From assembly GCA_000328365.1 (NCBI GenBank), contig KB293809.1:304389-368388 (forward strand): a stretch of DNA of 64,000 nucleotides, in the 5' to 3' direction. This document shows positions 1 to 10,700 of the stretch, in pieces; position 1 is the first letter of the stretch, and every line of letters begins with the position of its first letter. The position numbers and the translations under genes are program-made. The stretch comes from Capitella teleta. Lineage: Eukaryota > Annelida > Polychaeta > Capitellidae. The notes under the pieces are model-generated. The model searched no databases, was not told where the DNA came from, and worked only from the letters and a program-made list of their open reading frames with translations.

Positions 1-44
1 TCAAACGTGAAGAGTTAACACAAGCGAAGCAAGAGTGAAACATC

Positions 45-896
45 ATGACACCAGCACAGGAGGATTTCTCAGTCACTAAAACTAGGGTTCAAGGTGCTTT
101 GGATCAACTTCGGAGTGATCTGGTGAGTCTGATTGATCATTCAATCTGGAATAAATCATGACATTGACGTTAATAATTTAGGCTGAAATGCGTGAACAAG
201 ACTTGACCCTGCTTCGTCAGTTCATGTGCATCCAACAGACGGTACACATGCTGTGCAGAGACAACGTTCTTGAGAAGAATTCGTACGATTCCTCAATCCT
301 GCACAGTCCACAGCCTACTCAGGACAACCCTCCCGCGTTCGAGCGAAGGGTGCACATGCCTCTGTGTCGAGTGCAAAGCGCTCCTCTGCAGTGCCGAAGC
401 GACTCACTGGATGAGATCGACCCCCTCATGAAATCGTACGATTCATTTGGTGAGTACTGCTTCCTGCGTTGATTACATAATGATGACCACCGTGCTCTGA
501 ACAGTTGGTCAACCTCTGCCCGGATCAATCGATGAAGACGACGAACTGGAACTTCTGGAGGCGCCAAAGAGTCCGTCTGAAATGGAAGGCGAGAACGAGA
601 ACCAGGACGACCGGGTTTCCCCGATTCATCGCATTTCTGTCAATCTCGACGAATCTGACTCTGATGACGAGGAATGCTATCGAGATCAGCAGCCACAGTG
701 TTTAGATTTGCACAACCACAAGAACAACCTCAACCACCAAATATCACTGGGCACCAAAATGGCGCCGGCCTACTCATCGCATTACAGAGACATTCTGAGG
801 AAAAGCTCACAGATTTGGCGCGAAATCAAACGATCGCAAGACGACGATGGACACGTAGACGCTCGCAAAATGGCCGCCCTTCAACTATTTTTGTGA
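45..896 (+). CDS. LURAP1/FAM89-like leucine-rich adaptor protein
   Basis: Three exons, 45-122, 182-449 and 505-896, join in frame with GT-AG junctions to give a 245-residue protein. The first ATG (45) follows a purine-rich leader. Residues about 15-50 form a leucine-rich helix containing LDQLRSDLAEMREQDLTLLR. This resembles the LRxEM-x-LRxxDxxLLxQL motif of the leucine repeat adaptors LURAP1 and FAM89 (LRAP25/LRAP35), which in vertebrates link the kinase MRCK to myosin-18A or LIMK. The middle is acidic (DEDDELE, DESDSDDEE) with two SYDS/SYDSF serine-tyrosine motifs. The C-terminal 45 residues are basic, ending in QLFL. No signal peptide or membrane segment is seen. The exon structure is well supported. 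The family call rests on one short motif from memory; FAM167 has a similar motif and is the main alternative. Confidence 0.7.
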
Positions 897-903
897 TTTA
901 TTT

Positions 904-909
904 ATTAAA
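904..909 (+). terminator. Probable polyadenylation signal (ATTAAA)
   Basis: ATTAAA lies 8 bases after the stop codon of the adaptor-like gene. It is the common variant of AATAAA. It is very close to the stop, so the functional signal could lie further downstream. Confidence 0.35.
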
Positions 910-2289
910 CTTATTTATCGCCCTTGAAGTTTCTTGTTTGAGCATTGATGTTATTTGAAGCAGTCTATCTATCTGTACTACATTAGTTACGCGTCGGTTG
1001 TCAAATCCAACGTGGAATTCGGGTTCGAAGTTGTGAAATTCATGCAACGAAAACCTAGAATTGGGAAATTTCTACGCTACAAAGATCAGTAACAGGTTAA
1101 CTGCACAAGATGCCGAAGTACTCCATGGTTATACTCAGTGCCGAGTTGGGTCTCGTTTCGCTAATAGATATTATCACCTTTTAGAGATTTTCAATCTTAT
1201 GTCTGAATTTCACGAGCACCGTGAGGTACACCTGCCTGATTTACTCACCGACCTAAAAGGAATCGAGTGACACCGTTCACCACTTTGATGCTTGGGACAT
1301 AGCAGCCATTGTCGCTTGCGGAATTCGGATTACAGAGTCCATATTCTACTTCCATTAATTAGGATGAGATTGAGCCAACAAAATCCACTGTAACTAAATC
1401 CACTGTAACTAAGACCAATGAACTCATAATTATATTTCAGTCCACAGACGATCATTGTTTCAGTCAAATTTGGTGTTTACTTTATTGTTATTTGAGTTCC
1501 TTCGTTGCCATGAACACAGCCAATGAAGCAGGTCAAAACTACGATATGAAATCAAGTTGACAAGCTGTAGATGTAGCGAATAAGCAGCGGGCAGCAGGGC
1601 AACGCCCAGAACAAATATGATAAGGTCATCTGGTAGCGTCCTACTCTCTGCTAATCGTGGTTTTCTTCGGAGCTGATTTGAGCTGAGCGGACCTATTGAG
1701 CCAGAGATGGCCCTCCGATCATAGCATGAGTGAATTATTTCTAGTGATTGCTTCGAACCAGGGCTCTCCGTGTTGAACCTTATCGCTCATTCGATCACAG
1801 GCGAGGTAATGCTTGCGTCTTGTGCGAAGACTGCGCTCAAGTAACTGTCACAGTTATTGATGGTCATGCAATTCATCGCCGACAAATGGCTCTCCATTGA
1901 TCTTGGTTACTTCCATTGACGACCATGAATTTCGCATTTATCCCTTCCGCGGTTCGTGATGATACGAGTGCTTACACAGGATTCCTGCAGTCTTCTTGAT
2001 GACATTATTCACGGTAGTCGCCAGAGACTTAAAGACAAAAGAAGCGCGCGGGTCTATAGTTGCATTTATTCTTGGATTGCTATATTATGTATGCTATACA
2101 ATGTTGTGAAACATGTTCAGCAACATTATCCGTGTTCAAAAATACGTTTGCGTGTCTATACAATTCCAAAATCCCGGTAACTTTCATTTTGAGTTCTCAA
2201 GTGAGCAGTGGGCAACAGAGACTCATGAAATGGACATGATTTATACCCCTATGAATCCTGTACATGAAAGCATTCAGACATTGCCAATA
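910..2289. other. Intergenic, no gene recognised
   Basis: A 69-codon open frame at 1,061-1,270 (+) matches nothing I recognise and has no splice or poly(A) context that would raise it above chance. The rest is unstructured and moderately AT-rich. Confidence 0.5.
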
Positions 2290-3325
2290 ACTTCACTATG
2301 GAACGGCTATCAGCGCTCCAAGTAAAGCTACCGAGAAGTCTTCTGGATCGAGCAATGAAACCTGGAACCTTTTCCCTCCAAACGGGGTATAATGTCTCAA
2401 CCATTCGTCGCCTTCCCGAGCACATTGCCAAAACTGGTTCCACCGTCGACCGACTTCGTATTGGCTGAACAAAGGTGACGGCTAAGAGACGGGATCGCCA
2501 AATCCGGTGAGCGCACATCCAGGACAGGATTAAAACAGCCAACAACATGTGGAACAAGAGGAAGCCACAACCGATTAATCTCTTCAATATCAGACCAACA
2601 CAGGCTTCAAGAACAGAGATTAAGGTCTCCGACCGCTTTCGGAGCTCCAATCCTGAGTGCTGAGAGTCGTCATCGTTGTCTGTGGACGCGATTGTGTCAG
2701 AAATGGATCAAACAGAGGTGGATCAGACAGGAGACGGTGTCGAGAAGAAGGGAAGAACAGTTCCGATATTGCTTCATCCAGGGGCCGGTTAGATGAGGTG
2801 GAGCCAGTGTCATGGTGCGGGGAGCCATTTCAGACAACACAAAGATTGTCCTCTAAAGGATTCAGGGGAACTTGACCGCCAGACAGTGCATCACAGAGGT
2901 CCTGGAACCAACCGCCATCCCCTTCCTCGTAGGTCACCCGGAATTCAGGATGTTTCAGCAAGACAATGCACGGCCTCACTCTATTCCGGTCACCGGAGTT
3001 TTCTCGGAAGACAAGAAAGTCCCTACAGTGTCTTGACCAGCTTACTCACCCGAACAGTCTCCAATCAAGCATCTTTATAACATACATAACTACATAACTA
3101 CATAACTACATAACTACATAACATCATAACTACAGACAGTCATCTCCCACCGCCTCCCACCTCCACGGAATTCCCGAAAACCGATTGTAGCCCCTCTCGA
3201 AGAATTGGGGAACATCCTCAAATTCATAATCCGACCGCTTTGCAACAGCATGCTCCGATCAAGATGCACGAAATGAGTGGATGCGAGAGGTGGACACACC
3301 CGATATTGATCTTACGAATTTCACT
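2290..3325 (+). mobile_element. Degraded Tc1/mariner DNA transposon (transposase remnant)
   Basis: Frame-shifting translations along the plus strand follow a Tc1-type transposase in order. An HTH-like part at about 2,298-2,465 includes STIRRLPEHIAKTGSTVDR. A basic stretch, KRRDRQIR...HIQDR, lies near 2,475-2,535. The catalytic-core region at about 2,795-3,080 gives GSVMVWGAISDNTKIVL, FQQDNARPHS and WPAYSPEQSPIKHLYN. The C-terminal VDARGGHTRY lies at about 3,280-3,305. Frames change several times and stops are present, so the copy is dead. A CATAACTA microsatellite (3,078-3,133) interrupts the coding part just after the core. I could not define the terminal inverted repeats or TA target duplications, so the ends are approximate. 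Confidence 0.85.
3078..3133. repeat. (ACATAACT)n short tandem repeat
   Basis: About six copies of ACATAACT lie inside the Tc1 remnant, just after its catalytic-core region. It is a local expansion with no coding value. Confidence 0.85.
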
Positions 3326-4090
3326 TTTGACCCCTTGTCCTTGTTTGAAGGTATATTATCACTTAAAATCGGTTTGGTTTTTGCTGAATCAACTAACATC
3401 TTTGCAAATGAAACACCTCTAAAACCAAATAAATAAATAGTAAACTGTGCTGTTAAAGTCAAGCGCGCATTTCCTTTGCCTCTACGTAAATTACAACATC
3501 ACCCATAAGCACCAAGCAATGCCAAAAAAAAAATAAAAATAAAAAAATAAAAAAATAAAAAAATGTAGGAAGCACATTTATATAATTAAGACAATTAATA
3601 TTATCCAGGCACATACAATTAGTCTATATTCTGTAATTTGGAAGCATTATGTATAACCCTACAGTTATTTGATCCCCTATAATTATTTCATATCAGCCTT
3701 TACATAATTTCTTAGACTGATCATAGCTCTTCACACTGGGTCCTATTGCATAATCAAGGAACATGCAAATACATTCCGCAATTTGAAAGTGGAATAATAT
3801 ATAATCATACAGGTCATCTTGATTTCATATCAGCCTTTATATAGCTACTTCTACATTTTGAGTGCAGCTTTTCTAGGGGACGTTATGATTACCAATCCTA
3901 CGACATGCAGAGTTCACCTCGCTCTATTGATTACCAACGCATACACCTTCGCGATCGAGTGTCTCTCGATGCTGTATTTATTTACTTAAGAAGTTCATTG
4001 TGCAAACTCGAAGGCGTGAAGGATGTTCAAATGCACAGCCCTCAAACACAACCGTGAGCTAGTTACCAGTGAACACAACAGCGCAGAAGC
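3326..4090. other. AT-rich intergenic DNA with A-rich low complexity
   Basis: Contains an (AAAAAAT)n-like tract at about 3,523-3,562 and no convincing open frame. The last 100 bases may hold the promoter and leader of the gene starting at 4,091. Confidence 0.5.
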
Positions 4091-5021
4091 ATGGCGACCT
4101 CCAATCGCTACACCAAATTCCAGGTAGGCATGCATGGCTCTTGTTGTGTAACTTTGCTAATATAACAGATTTTTTGTTAGAAATCATTTCATTGTTTATA
4201 TAAGTGATAACCTATAATGAATGCGAGGCAATACCCAGCATTATCGTTACGTTCCATAGAATGTCGCTATTCCAAGAAAGCAGCTTGAACTTGCCGCCAT
4301 GGAGTCCGTCTGCGACGACAAAGGTGTGGTCAATTGGGGGAAACTCCAGGTGCGCCTACGCCCGAAACGTCATTCACGTCCGCTCGGTGGAAGCTGGGAG
4401 TTTCATAAGGATATTGACAGGCAATCGGAGTACAGAAAGACATATGACACCGTGAATAAAATCAGATCCGAATTGAAATTCTGCGGAGGGATACCTATCC
4501 CGATATGTGGATCGGCTTCAGTTGCCAGGACAACCAATTCTACAAGAGATGATAACCAAATGGGTCCATTGTTCAAAAAGATCTCCACTCGAGTTTACTC
4601 TAAAGATGACGACAGCAGAGACATCAACCCGGTCTGTCTCCGCCAGAAGGGGCACAGTGCACTGATGCCCACACAGGCATGCGATGTACTCGGTCAGTAC
4701 GCGTGCACTAACTGTTGCCACGCGCGTCAGCTGTTATTGGCGTCCATGGAAACGACGGCGTCATATCCACATCTGACGGTGTCCTCGGGATTGGCGCCAA
4801 AACCGAGCGACGGTCCGACTTCCGCGTCCAGACGCGGCGCTCACAGACGTCTTGGTCATCATGCTTCAACCCCTCAACGATGCTCGTCGCATCTGCTGCC
4901 CATTTGGCCAATTACCTCCAGTGAACTTCAAAAGAGGGTGATGAGGAAGAACTCTCCCGACGCCAGGGCGCAAGTAGAACTGACGCAACGACCTGTCAAC
5001 TCTAATGTTTGGAATGATTAG
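4091..5021 (+). CDS. Unrecognised two-exon protein, cysteine- and basic-rich
   Basis: Exon 1 is 4,091-4,123 (MATSNRYTKFQ, donor CAG|GTAGGC). Exon 2 is 4,260-5,021 after a CCATAG acceptor. They join in phase 0 to give 264 residues, and an AATAAA signal lies 13 bases after the stop. I do not recognise the family. The N-terminal half is hydrophilic, with NWGKLQVRLRPKRHSRP and a charged DRQSEYRKTYDTVNKIRSELKF helix-like stretch. A cysteine cluster, YACTNCCHARQ, sits near residue 155, and the C-terminal third is rich in Ser, Pro and His. There is no signal peptide or membrane segment. The splice junctions and poly(A) signal make a real gene likely. The C-terminal third has lower-complexity composition and could be lineage-specific. 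It converges on the prohormone gene on the other strand. Confidence 0.6.
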
Positions 5022-5033
5022 CCGTGACATTTC

Positions 5034-5039
5034 AATAAA
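5034..5039 (+). terminator. Polyadenylation signal AATAAA
   Basis: A canonical AATAAA sits 13 bases downstream of the TAG stop at 5,019-5,021 and is followed by a T/C-rich stretch. It supports the 3' end of the 4,091-5,021 gene. Confidence 0.6.
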
Positions 5040-5432
5040 ACTCTTTCATCTCTCTACATCTTCGTGTTCAGGGCTCATTTTTTCTCAGCAGATCATCACA
5101 TCGATGCAAATGCGTGACGCAATCCAAAAATGCTACTCTTCTGTACTGACATTTCAACCCCTGAGTTCGCACTTGATCTGAAACTTGTCATTGCTTGCTA
5201 AGCTGAGATGAACGCCAGGGCGACGCTATGGCGCGGCCATTATATGGCATCTGAGGTGAGGATGAGTCCGCGGTCACAAGCATTATAACAAGGCTAAATG
5301 CACAGCTCGATAACCAAATTGATAAATATCGAGTTGAGTAGGAAGACGAGAGATGGCGATGGCATTTGAGGGATGAAGGGGAGGGAGTCGACGTCTAAAA
5401 ATGGTTGCAAGAGATCGATGCAAGATTCTCAT

Positions 5433-5438
5433 TTTATT
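5433..5438 (-). terminator. Candidate polyadenylation signal of the prohormone gene
   Basis: AATAAA on the minus strand lies about 375 bases after the prohormone stop codon. Between the two, a donor-like CATAG|GTAGGT just after the stop and a CTTTCAG acceptor near 5,752 suggest a possible short intron in the 3' UTR. The roughly 390 bases between this signal and the convergent neighbour's signal hold no gene I can see. Confidence 0.45.
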
Positions 5439-5813
5439 TCAGTTCCGAAATCTTCAACTCAGTTTGCGATCGAAATTCAAGTGTAGAACAACTCTGATTA
5501 ACGTTAAATGGAAATAGATGCACTACACACTTAGAATAGAGTATAGCCTGATATCAGATATCACACTTTTACACAACCTATCCAAGAAATAACTTTAAAT
5601 ATTCAAATCAGGTCAACAGCATCATCATTAAAAAAGAAAGAAATCACACAATTGAAAAGTCGTGCTGATCCTTTTCACTAACACTCTGGATGGGCCAACG
5701 GTGGGAGATTTGCACACAAGGATCACGATCAGGGATGTCATTCACAATACTTCTGAAAGAACATTAGATAGAGGTACACAGACGTGCAATATGTTGACCT
5801 ACCTATGATGCAT

Positions 5814-7228
5814 TCAAAGCCAGTCGTCATCATATCGTCGGAGAGCGCGGGCCATCTGGTACAACCTCTCGTAGGCATCAGCGTTGCGCTTCTGCTCTGT
5901 GTGACTTGGCAGGAACGCCTCCCACCGACTGGAAGGGCTTGACTCGTAACTGTATGGGTAGAAATCAGAGGCTCTCTTCCTCACATCGGGGACAGGACCT
6001 TGAGACACAATTGGGATGAAGATTCCGGGTACTCCTCTGTACACAATGGGCTCGTATTCAATGTCTTCCTTCTCTTGCAGTTCCTCCAGAGGAACCTCGC
6101 TTTCATACGGACCCTCGTAATCTGATGACTCCAGGTAGTCATTTGGCAATTTGTCGTAGATGTATCTCAGCAGGGAGAGTTTTTCTCTGGCTTCTGCTGT
6201 TTCTTCGTCTTCGGGGAAATACACTTCTTCGTTAAGCTGCTCGAGATCGATCGGTTCTTCTTCCCACTGCTGGTCTTGCGATGACTCCAGGATCCGCTCA
6301 ATCAGACTCTCGTCGGCGTCCTCTTCGGACTGGAACTCCTCCGGGTAGTCGACAATGGGTTGAAGACCTGCCTTCTCTTCCAACCACTCCTTGAGTTCAT
6401 CGTCAGTGAGGTCTCTCTTGGATCGCTGAGGAGAGTCGGGCATCATGTTCTCCGCTGTCAGGGGCTGTTCTGACTGTGCGCTTCGCTTCGTGCGATCCTG
6501 GTCGACAGGGTAGGGCTTAACGTAGCCGTCGATGTTCAGGTAATCGTACCAGTTCATTGCTGAAGGAAATTGAATGTGGATTAAAGATTAACTAAATTGA
6601 CAACGCACCTGGCTCGGTTTCCTTTTGATCGACAGAATTGTCGATTTCAGATTGTTCCTTCATCAAAGTCGTCGCAATGTCTCCGTTTGGTAAAATGTCC
6701 TCTTTGATGGACTCCTCCATCTGGTTTTCACCTTCTGCGTCATCGCCGCTGGGTAGAATCTCGTCTTCAACTGTCTCTTCTTCTCTGTCCACTTCATCTT
6801 CCAAAGCATCTCCTGCTTTTAGATTTTCAAGATCGTCTTCCTCTTTGTGCCCTTGCAGCAGTGCGAGATCGCCCTCTTCAGGGGTGACAACTTCTTCAAC
6901 CAGCTCCTCCTTTTCTTCAGTCTCTGCTGGAATTTTATTAGTGACCTCATCAACCAGTTCATCAACGTCATCAGCTGGTTCTTGCTCTACAGGGTCCACA
7001 AGAACTGGACCACTTTTCTTCATGCGAGCAGAATTCTGGTGATTGCCATACATAATTTCTTCTGCTCTTTTAACTAGAGACACATAATGAACATTACTAT
7101 GCGCTGAAATGGACGCTCAAAAGCTGACCATTATTGATATCGTTGTCTGCCTGTTGTTCAAGTGGCGCAGAGAAGGATGGTGCCAGCAACGAGAACACCA
7201 AGACTGGAACGATCTGGAAAACCTGCAT
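5814..7228 (-). CDS. Secreted acidic prohormone / granin-like neuropeptide precursor
   Basis: Three minus-strand exons, 7,228-7,129, 7,073-6,609 and 6,559-5,814, join in frame with GT-AG junctions to give 436 residues. The protein starts with a clear signal peptide, MQVFQIVPVLVFSLLAPSFS, probably cut before APLEQQ. The rest is very acidic (Glu/Asp-rich) and punctuated by dibasic sites for prohormone convertases: VKR (about residue 35), MKK, TKR, SKR, RKR and QKR. The last two sites would release a Tyr/Ser-rich peptide starting ASDFYPYSYE and a C-terminal peptide, NADAYERLYQMARALRRYDD plus DWL. Acidic bulk plus dibasic sites is the layout of granins and large neuropeptide precursors of dense-core vesicles. 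I match it to no named family (secretogranin, VGF and 7B2 were considered). No amidation Gly precedes the main sites. Confidence 0.8.
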
Positions 7229-7254
7229 CTTGGTTCTCGTCTGAATCCGGAGGG

Positions 7255-7440
7255 GGATTAACCTGAAAGCACACCAGAGGGGTGAGGGGGATTAACCTGA
7301 AAGCACACCAGAGGGGTGAGGGGGATTAACCTGAAAGCACACCAGAGGGGTGAGGGGATTAACCTGAAAGCACACCAGAGGGGTGAGGGGGATTAACCTG
7401 AAAGCACACCAGAGGGGTGAGGGGGATAAACCTGAAAGCA
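7255..7440 (-). repeat. 34-base minisatellite carrying repeated 3' splice-site-like sequence
   Basis: Six near-identical units of about 34 bases. On the minus strand each contains GTGTGCTTTCAG|GTTAATCC. The last unit abuts the leader of the prohormone start codon (7,228), so its TTTCAG is the natural acceptor of the first coding exon if the gene has an upstream noncoding exon. A donor-like GCACAG|GTAGAA lies on the minus strand at about 7,478-7,473, and a TATATA sequence at about 7,493-7,500. The spacing between those two is too short for both to work together. Confidence 0.85.
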
Positions 7441-7492
7441 CACCGTTCAAGATAAGGGAGGCAAACAGCAGTTCTACCTGTGCACAAAAAGA

Positions 7493-7500
7493 CTATATAA
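7493..7500 (-). promoter_or_regulatory. TATA-like box upstream of prohormone gene
   Basis: The minus strand reads ACTTATATAGTC about 265 bases upstream of the start codon. A TSS 25-30 bases downstream would put the minisatellite in the 5' UTR. Otherwise the minisatellite is intronic and this box is not the core promoter. Confidence 0.3.
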
Positions 7501-9641
7501 GTATTTGACTCAATATGGGTTCCAGTGACACCGATTGGAGACTTAGCCAGAGAGCTGTGCTCAAGTTATAACATCAAAGTAGAAGACTAAGCCCTCGCTG
7601 TCAACTGAATTGGTCAAGTAATATGACCCTCTGCCCTCGCGCCATCGTTCTGTGGTCAATAAACCCGTAAGGTACACACCCGAAACGTGAACGATGAGAA
7701 ACAAGAGACGATAAATATGACTTTGTGTCCGTTAGTCCTTGATTGAACAGGGTCAGCGCAACCCTTTTTTGCGTTGCGCACACAGAATAATATGTCTGGG
7801 CATAATCTTCTTCATGCAAAGCGTGACCCATTCGCATATTTGACGAGTCAATAAATGAGGTGATGGGCGGATGAAGCTGAACCCCTGCCACCCACTCATC
7901 ACCAACAAGCACAATTCATAACCCGGTCAAGGGAGGCGAGGCGCAATATACTTAATACGCCCTTTCTCATTGACCTGCCGAGGGAGGGGAGGGGTTGTTC
8001 AAGGATTCACAGGTAGTCTCACCCCCTCCCCCCCACCCCGTGCACGTCTGCCAGAAATGAGGCAATACGTGGTTACGTAATGGAGTACACCCGCTGGCAT
8101 GACCAGCGTTACAGCGAGATTCACTTGCAGCGTCCACATGAAAGTGACGAAATGACTTCAGTAACGACATTTGCCCTCCCACGCATTCCACACTGCAAAT
8201 AAATCTGCTGAATTCCTCTGCAGCCTTTTTGCGGGGGTTCTAAGAGCGTTTTTATGCATCGCATTCTCGGGTGTCGTCACGAAACATACCGAAGCAATTA
8301 ATACAAATACATGTATCCATTTGCGGCGTCGTGGTCCTCAGATTATGCACCTACGATTTATGACAGACACTGAACGATTACTGGTTGCTATCAGCACAGT
8401 TTCGGTACGCACGTACTAAGAGTACAAATATCAGAAAGGGATTTGACCCCAACCGACTGGTCAGTGTGGTTAAATAAGTGTCACAGCCGTGTCGCTCTTT
8501 CTTTTGGGAAATTTAGCAGCACTAATAGAGTAATCGGATGTCAGGGCTGGAGGTCGTTACTTAACGAACATTGAAGTCCCCCTTAATTGCGTTATACCGG
8601 ATGCAATATGCCTTTAGCTGTGAGTGTTATCATGGCATAACAGTGTATTGAGATGAGAGAGACAATCATATACTGATCTCATTGGGCAGAATTAGAAGAA
8701 CATTAATGTAATCGATATCCTCCAACAAGACAGAACAAAAAACACGAAGAATTAAAGATAAAAAGAGGAAGATTAAAGACAATTAAGCAAAAGCCACGAA
8801 GGAGGAAGAAGAGAGCGGAAGTCTGCCCCGACAAAATGGAACGGACCCAGCTTCCAGGAAGCTGTTTTGAAGAGCAAACGAGACGTTCTTCATTCTGTGG
8901 AACAAGTCAGTTTCTACCTAACTGTCGTAACTGCTCAACTAACACGCAATGCAGTTCTGTCTGTGCTGAGTGCCCTGTTGACAGACGTCACGTGGGATGT
9001 GAGATTCCATTTCATCCCACCTTTTCATAAATTTCTCCTTTTTGAACATAACTATAAATGTCACGACGTCATTACATGCAAAGTGGAGTACGTGGTGCCT
9101 CTCCCATTGAAGTACAAGTGCTGAGTCAGTTAACAGACAGAAACAGACACAATTTATGGTTAAAAACTAAGAAATATGGTACAAGAGACACCTCACTCGC
9201 TATGATCAACGAGAAATGCTAGTGTCGTCCAATAAATCTAGCTGGAAAAAAAAAAAAGTTTCATCCGGACATATAGTTTGTAACAGAACTGATAACATTC
9301 GACGCCGAATTTATACTCATTCGCGTTGAATGCCTTCTAGGATTATATCAGGTTTAACTCTCTTTCTCGATGTCAAATGTTTTAAACAATTTTAAATACA
9401 TCAAAAGATGGCAGCGAATTATTTATTTCAATACAGAGAAACCTAATTCTACAGGAAATTTATCCAAATTATACCCAGACAGCACAGGAATATTGCAGGA
9501 AGACAACAGCCATATCATCTACAAAATATTTAAACAGGTAGCACCACCATCATTTGGTTCCAACTTTTTACCACCAACTTATTACATAACGCCTCAAATT
9601 TCGAATCCCGACATCTGTGCGTGCAAACGACGTCCAAATGC

Positions 9642-9677
9642 GAGCTCATAAATATTCATGAGCTCATCGTGACGTCA
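9642..9677. promoter_or_regulatory. 24-base near-perfect palindrome plus CRE-like site
   Basis: GAGCTCATAAATATTCATGAGCTC reads the same on both strands except for one base pair, and is followed within a few bases by GTGACGTCACGG, containing the full CRE TGACGTCA. Function is inferred only; no gene start is visible nearby. Confidence 0.35.
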
Positions 9678-10640
9678 CGGGTGGCACACAAAGTGTTCTC
9701 TCACAGCGACAGTATAAGTTTTTCCGTGCTGAGAGATCTGCGCGACAGCAGTCCACTCTACATTTGGTCATATATGGATGCGTGTATCGAAAATGAGAGT
9801 GGGGATGAACACGGATGAAGTGGGGCCAATCTTCTGGTAATCTAACCATACAGATTTGAACCTGGTGTCAGCGATAACGAAGGAGAGAGAACTCAGAGAA
9901 GTGACAGTGTTAGTGACTAGAGCTACCGCGGAGAAGAGTCAGAGCGAGGCACGCAGCATCCAGGGCAGCAACGATATAGTCAAATATTATATACTGAGCA
10001 AAAATTTAAAAGAAAGTATACATTTTTTGAAAATACTATAGAGCAGTGCAAACTAAATTTATCGTGGATATATGATTAGTGGGTGTGTCGGGTATCCATC
10101 CATGATGAATTATTTGGAAGTCTGGCGGTCACGTGGCATGGGCAAGGATGTTGAATGTGGGGTAGGGGTCAAGACTCAAAATCCCACTTTAGTTGGAATG
10201 ATTAGTTCATTACAACAACAAATATTGATCCCACTTATTGGGGGTCCGTGGGATCCGACGATATCGTCTGCGCTCCGGTAAATGGGCGGAAACGGTCTCG
10301 GAGGTGACTCAACAGGACTGCAGAATCCTGCCTCCTGGTCGTAACCCGAGGCTTCCTCGCGTTCTTGAATCGGAGGACGTTCTGTGGGCTCACAGTCAGT
10401 TGAGTCGGTTGACTTAAATTCATACATGTAGGATACATATTGATTGTTAATGACTTGCTTTTAAAACTGGCGAAAATGAAGAAAATATTGCTCCTGACAA
10501 ACTGAAAGTCATAAATCGAATGTTTGGCTTAAGAGCGATGTTTTCATTTGTATAATAGTAAGGTCCGCGGTGAGCGATTACAAATCAATCTAAAATTTAA
10601 GACGCATCGTTGATGTTTTTTTTTTTACGTGTGACTAAGT

Positions 10641-10700
10641 CTCATTGACCTTGGGTCACTTCAGGTGTACTCATTGACCTTGGGTCACTTCAGGTGTACT
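10641..10700. repeat. 29-base tandem duplication with TGACCTTGGGTCA
   Basis: Two adjacent copies of a 29-base unit. Each contains TGACCT-T-GGGTCA, two nuclear-receptor half-sites in everted arrangement separated by one base, followed by CACTTCAGGTGTA with an E-box-like CAGGTG. Confidence 0.6.

Noticed and set aside
319-567. Antisense frame over the adaptor-like gene
   Set aside because: It is a shadow of exons 2 and 3; the plus-strand exons have splice signals and continuous phase.
1061-1270. 69-codon open frame as a gene
   Set aside because: No homology, splice context or poly(A) signal; within chance expectation.
5245-5290. Hammerhead ribozyme-like GGATGAGTCC
   Set aside because: The CTGATGA core is imperfect and no matching GAAA strand or closing stems are present nearby.
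6638-7042. Serine-rich plus-strand frame
   Set aside because: Shadow of the Glu/Asp-rich prohormone exon on the other strand.
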